DNA of 64,000 nucleotides from Geodermatophilus saharensis (GTDB lineage: Bacteria > Actinomycetota > Actinomycetes > Mycobacteriales > Geodermatophilaceae). This document shows positions 63,053 through 64,000 of the stretch, piece by piece. Where the stretch lies: assembly GCF_900188205.1 (NCBI RefSeq), contig NZ_FZOH01000001.1, positions 220,359 to 284,358 on the forward strand. The letters are read 5' to 3'. Below the pieces are notes generated by a model. That model searched no databases, was not told the origin of the DNA, and saw only the letters and a list, made by a program, of their open reading frames with translations. The first letter of the stretch is position 1. Each line of letters starts with the position of its first letter. A program made the translations under genes and the position numbers.

Positions 63053-63104
63053 CCCCGTCCAGAGGCTCACCCCTCGCGAGCTCGGGGTGAGCCTCTGGAC
63101 GGGG
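63053..63104 (+). terminator. 21-bp perfect hairpin between rpsN and rpsH
   Basis: Arms 63053-63073 and 63084-63104 are exact reverse complements around a 10-nt loop (TCGCGAGCTC). It begins 10 nt after the rpsN stop and fills much of the 171-nt gap before rpsH. This is the second longest perfect stem in the window and lies inside what is usually one operon. Confidence 0.8.
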
Positions 63105-63213
63105 CCGACGATGGCCTGACAGCGGGCCGTTCCAGCACCGCACCACCCACTGATCGCCGAGAGGCCCACGCGAGGGACGCGTGCGGAACCGCGGCGAGAG
63201 AGGCACGACACCC

Positions 63214-63624
63214 ATGACGATGACCGACCCGATCGCGGACATGCTCACGCGGCTGCGCAACGCGAACACGGCCTACCACGACTCGGCGCGCATGCCGTCG
63301 TCGAAGCTCAAGACGCACATCGCCGAGATCCTCCAGCAGGAGGGCTACATCGCCGGCTGGCGCGTCGACGAGGTCGAGCAGGACGGCGCCACCCGCAAGG
63401 AGCTGGTGGTCGACCTGAAGTACGGCCCCAACCGCGAGCGCAGCATCGCCGGCGTGCGCCGGGTGTCCAAGCCGGGCCTGCGGGTCTACGCGAAGTCGAA
63501 CGCCCTGCCGAAGGTGCTCGGCGGCCTCGGGGTGGCCATCATCTCCACCTCCACCGGGCTGCTGACCGACCGGCAGGCGACCAAGAAGGGCGTGGGCGGG
63601 GAAGTCCTCGCCTACGTCTGGTAA
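63214..63624 (+). CDS. rpsH: 30S ribosomal protein S8
   Basis: S8 (136 aa) binds the central domain of 16S rRNA and in Escherichia coli represses the spc operon. It has [38 protein letters not shown] and the C-terminal [26 protein letters not shown]. The ATG at 63214 is preferred over the open frame upstream, on the basis of the family start. rplF follows after 14 nt. Confidence 0.98.
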   Translation: MTMTDPIADMLTRLRNANTAYHDSARMPSSKLKTHIAEILQQEGYIAGWRVDEVEQDGATRKELVVDLKYGPNRERSIAGVRRVSKPGLRVYAKSNALPKVLGGLGVAIISTSTGLLTDRQATKKGVGGEVLAYVW

Positions 63625-63638
63625 GAGGAGCGAGCGAG

Positions 63639-64000
63639 ATGTCACGGATCGGACGACTGCCGATTCCGGTGCCGAGCGGCGTGGACGTCGCCATCGACGG
63701 GCAGACGGTCAACGTCACGGGCCCCAAGGGCACCCTGTCCCACACCGTCGCCGCGCCGATCACCGTCGCCCGCGGCGAGGACGGCGTCCTGGCCGTCACG
63801 CGCCCCGACGACCAGCGCGAGAGCAAGGCCCTGCACGGCCTGTCCCGCACCCTGATCGCCAACATGATCACCGGCGTCACCGAGGGCTACACCAAGACCC
63901 TCGAGATCGTCGGCGTGGGCTACCGCGTGCAGGCCCGGGGGGCCGACCTCGAGTTCGCCCTCGGCTACAGCCACCCGGTCCCCGTGCGGGCGCCGGAGGG
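63639..64000 (+). CDS. rplF: 50S ribosomal protein L6 (partial, 3 prime end outside window)
   Basis: The first 120 codons of L6, a protein at the base of the stalk near the sarcin-ricin loop. It has [60 protein letters not shown] and the LGYSHPV start of the second domain. The frame runs off the end of the window. Ribosome binding site AGAGGAG upstream. Confidence 0.97.
   Translation, partial: MSRIGRLPIPVPSGVDVAIDGQTVNVTGPKGTLSHTVAAPITVARGEDGVLAVTRPDDQRESKALHGLSRTLIANMITGVTEGYTKTLEIVGVGYRVQARGADLEFALGYSHPVPVRAPE

Overview
The window is about 64 kb of very GC-rich DNA (heavily G/C-biased third codon positions, frequent GTG starts, many 1-4 nt gene overlaps) from the chromosome of an actinobacterium. 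The order rpmG - hadA/hadB-like - (insert) - trpT - secE - nusG - rplKA - rplJL - rpoBC - rpsLG - fusA - tuf - S10/spc operons is the arrangement known from Mycobacterium and relatives. With no hadC, a complete 14-gene nuo operon and this base composition, I infer a non-mycolate lineage such as Geodermatophilaceae; that placement is inference, not a database result. I found no insertion sequence, integrase, prophage gene or CRISPR array.

Region 1 (1-16,490, + strand): the proton-pumping NADH:quinone oxidoreductase operon nuoA (cut by the window edge) to nuoN, tightly packed and mostly translationally coupled. A long-chain polyprenyl diphosphate synthase gene (probably for the menaquinone tail) overlaps the nuoN stop codon. 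Region 2 (17,574-21,505): a secreted PQQ-type sugar dehydrogenase lipoprotein, a P-loop kinase, and a divergent pair made of a PNPOx-fold flavin protein and a MocR-type GntR/aminotransferase regulator. Region 3 (21,506-27,193): korAB (2-oxoglutarate:ferredoxin oxidoreductase) with a CRP-like box upstream, an HtpX-like membrane protease, a polysaccharide deacetylase lipoprotein and YajQ.

Region 4 (27,286-30,938) is the most unusual. After tRNA-Tyr come a minus-strand TadG-like pilus-type protein, then on the plus strand a 33-residue protein that consists of Met-Asn-Glu followed by five exact RGAKWA hexapeptides, with a strong ribosome binding site and its own hairpin terminator. A membrane GAF-GGDEF-EAL cyclic-di-GMP protein with a degenerate GGDEF motif and an intact EAL site follows. 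The tiny repeat protein is the best candidate for something undescribed: every difference between its five DNA repeats is synonymous.

Region 5 (31,003-47,832): tRNA-Thr, tRNA-Met, rpmG, two hot-dog dehydratase genes, an M1-type lipoprotein peptidase, a convergent aspartate aminotransferase, tRNA-Trp, secE, nusG, rplK, rplA, rplJ, rplL, rpoB and rpoC. Region 6 (48,015-50,478, - strand): an LLM-class (F420-type) oxidoreductase, a 76-residue protein, and a trypsin-like protease. Region 7 (51,110-64,000, + strand): rpsL-rpsG-fusA-tuf, the S10 operon (rpsJ to rpsQ) and the first part of the spc operon (rplN to rplF, cut by the window end). Strong GC-only hairpins, several with perfect 13-24 bp stems and no U-tract, mark most unit boundaries; two of them (before rplJ and between rpsN and rpsH) sit where a simple terminator is less expected.
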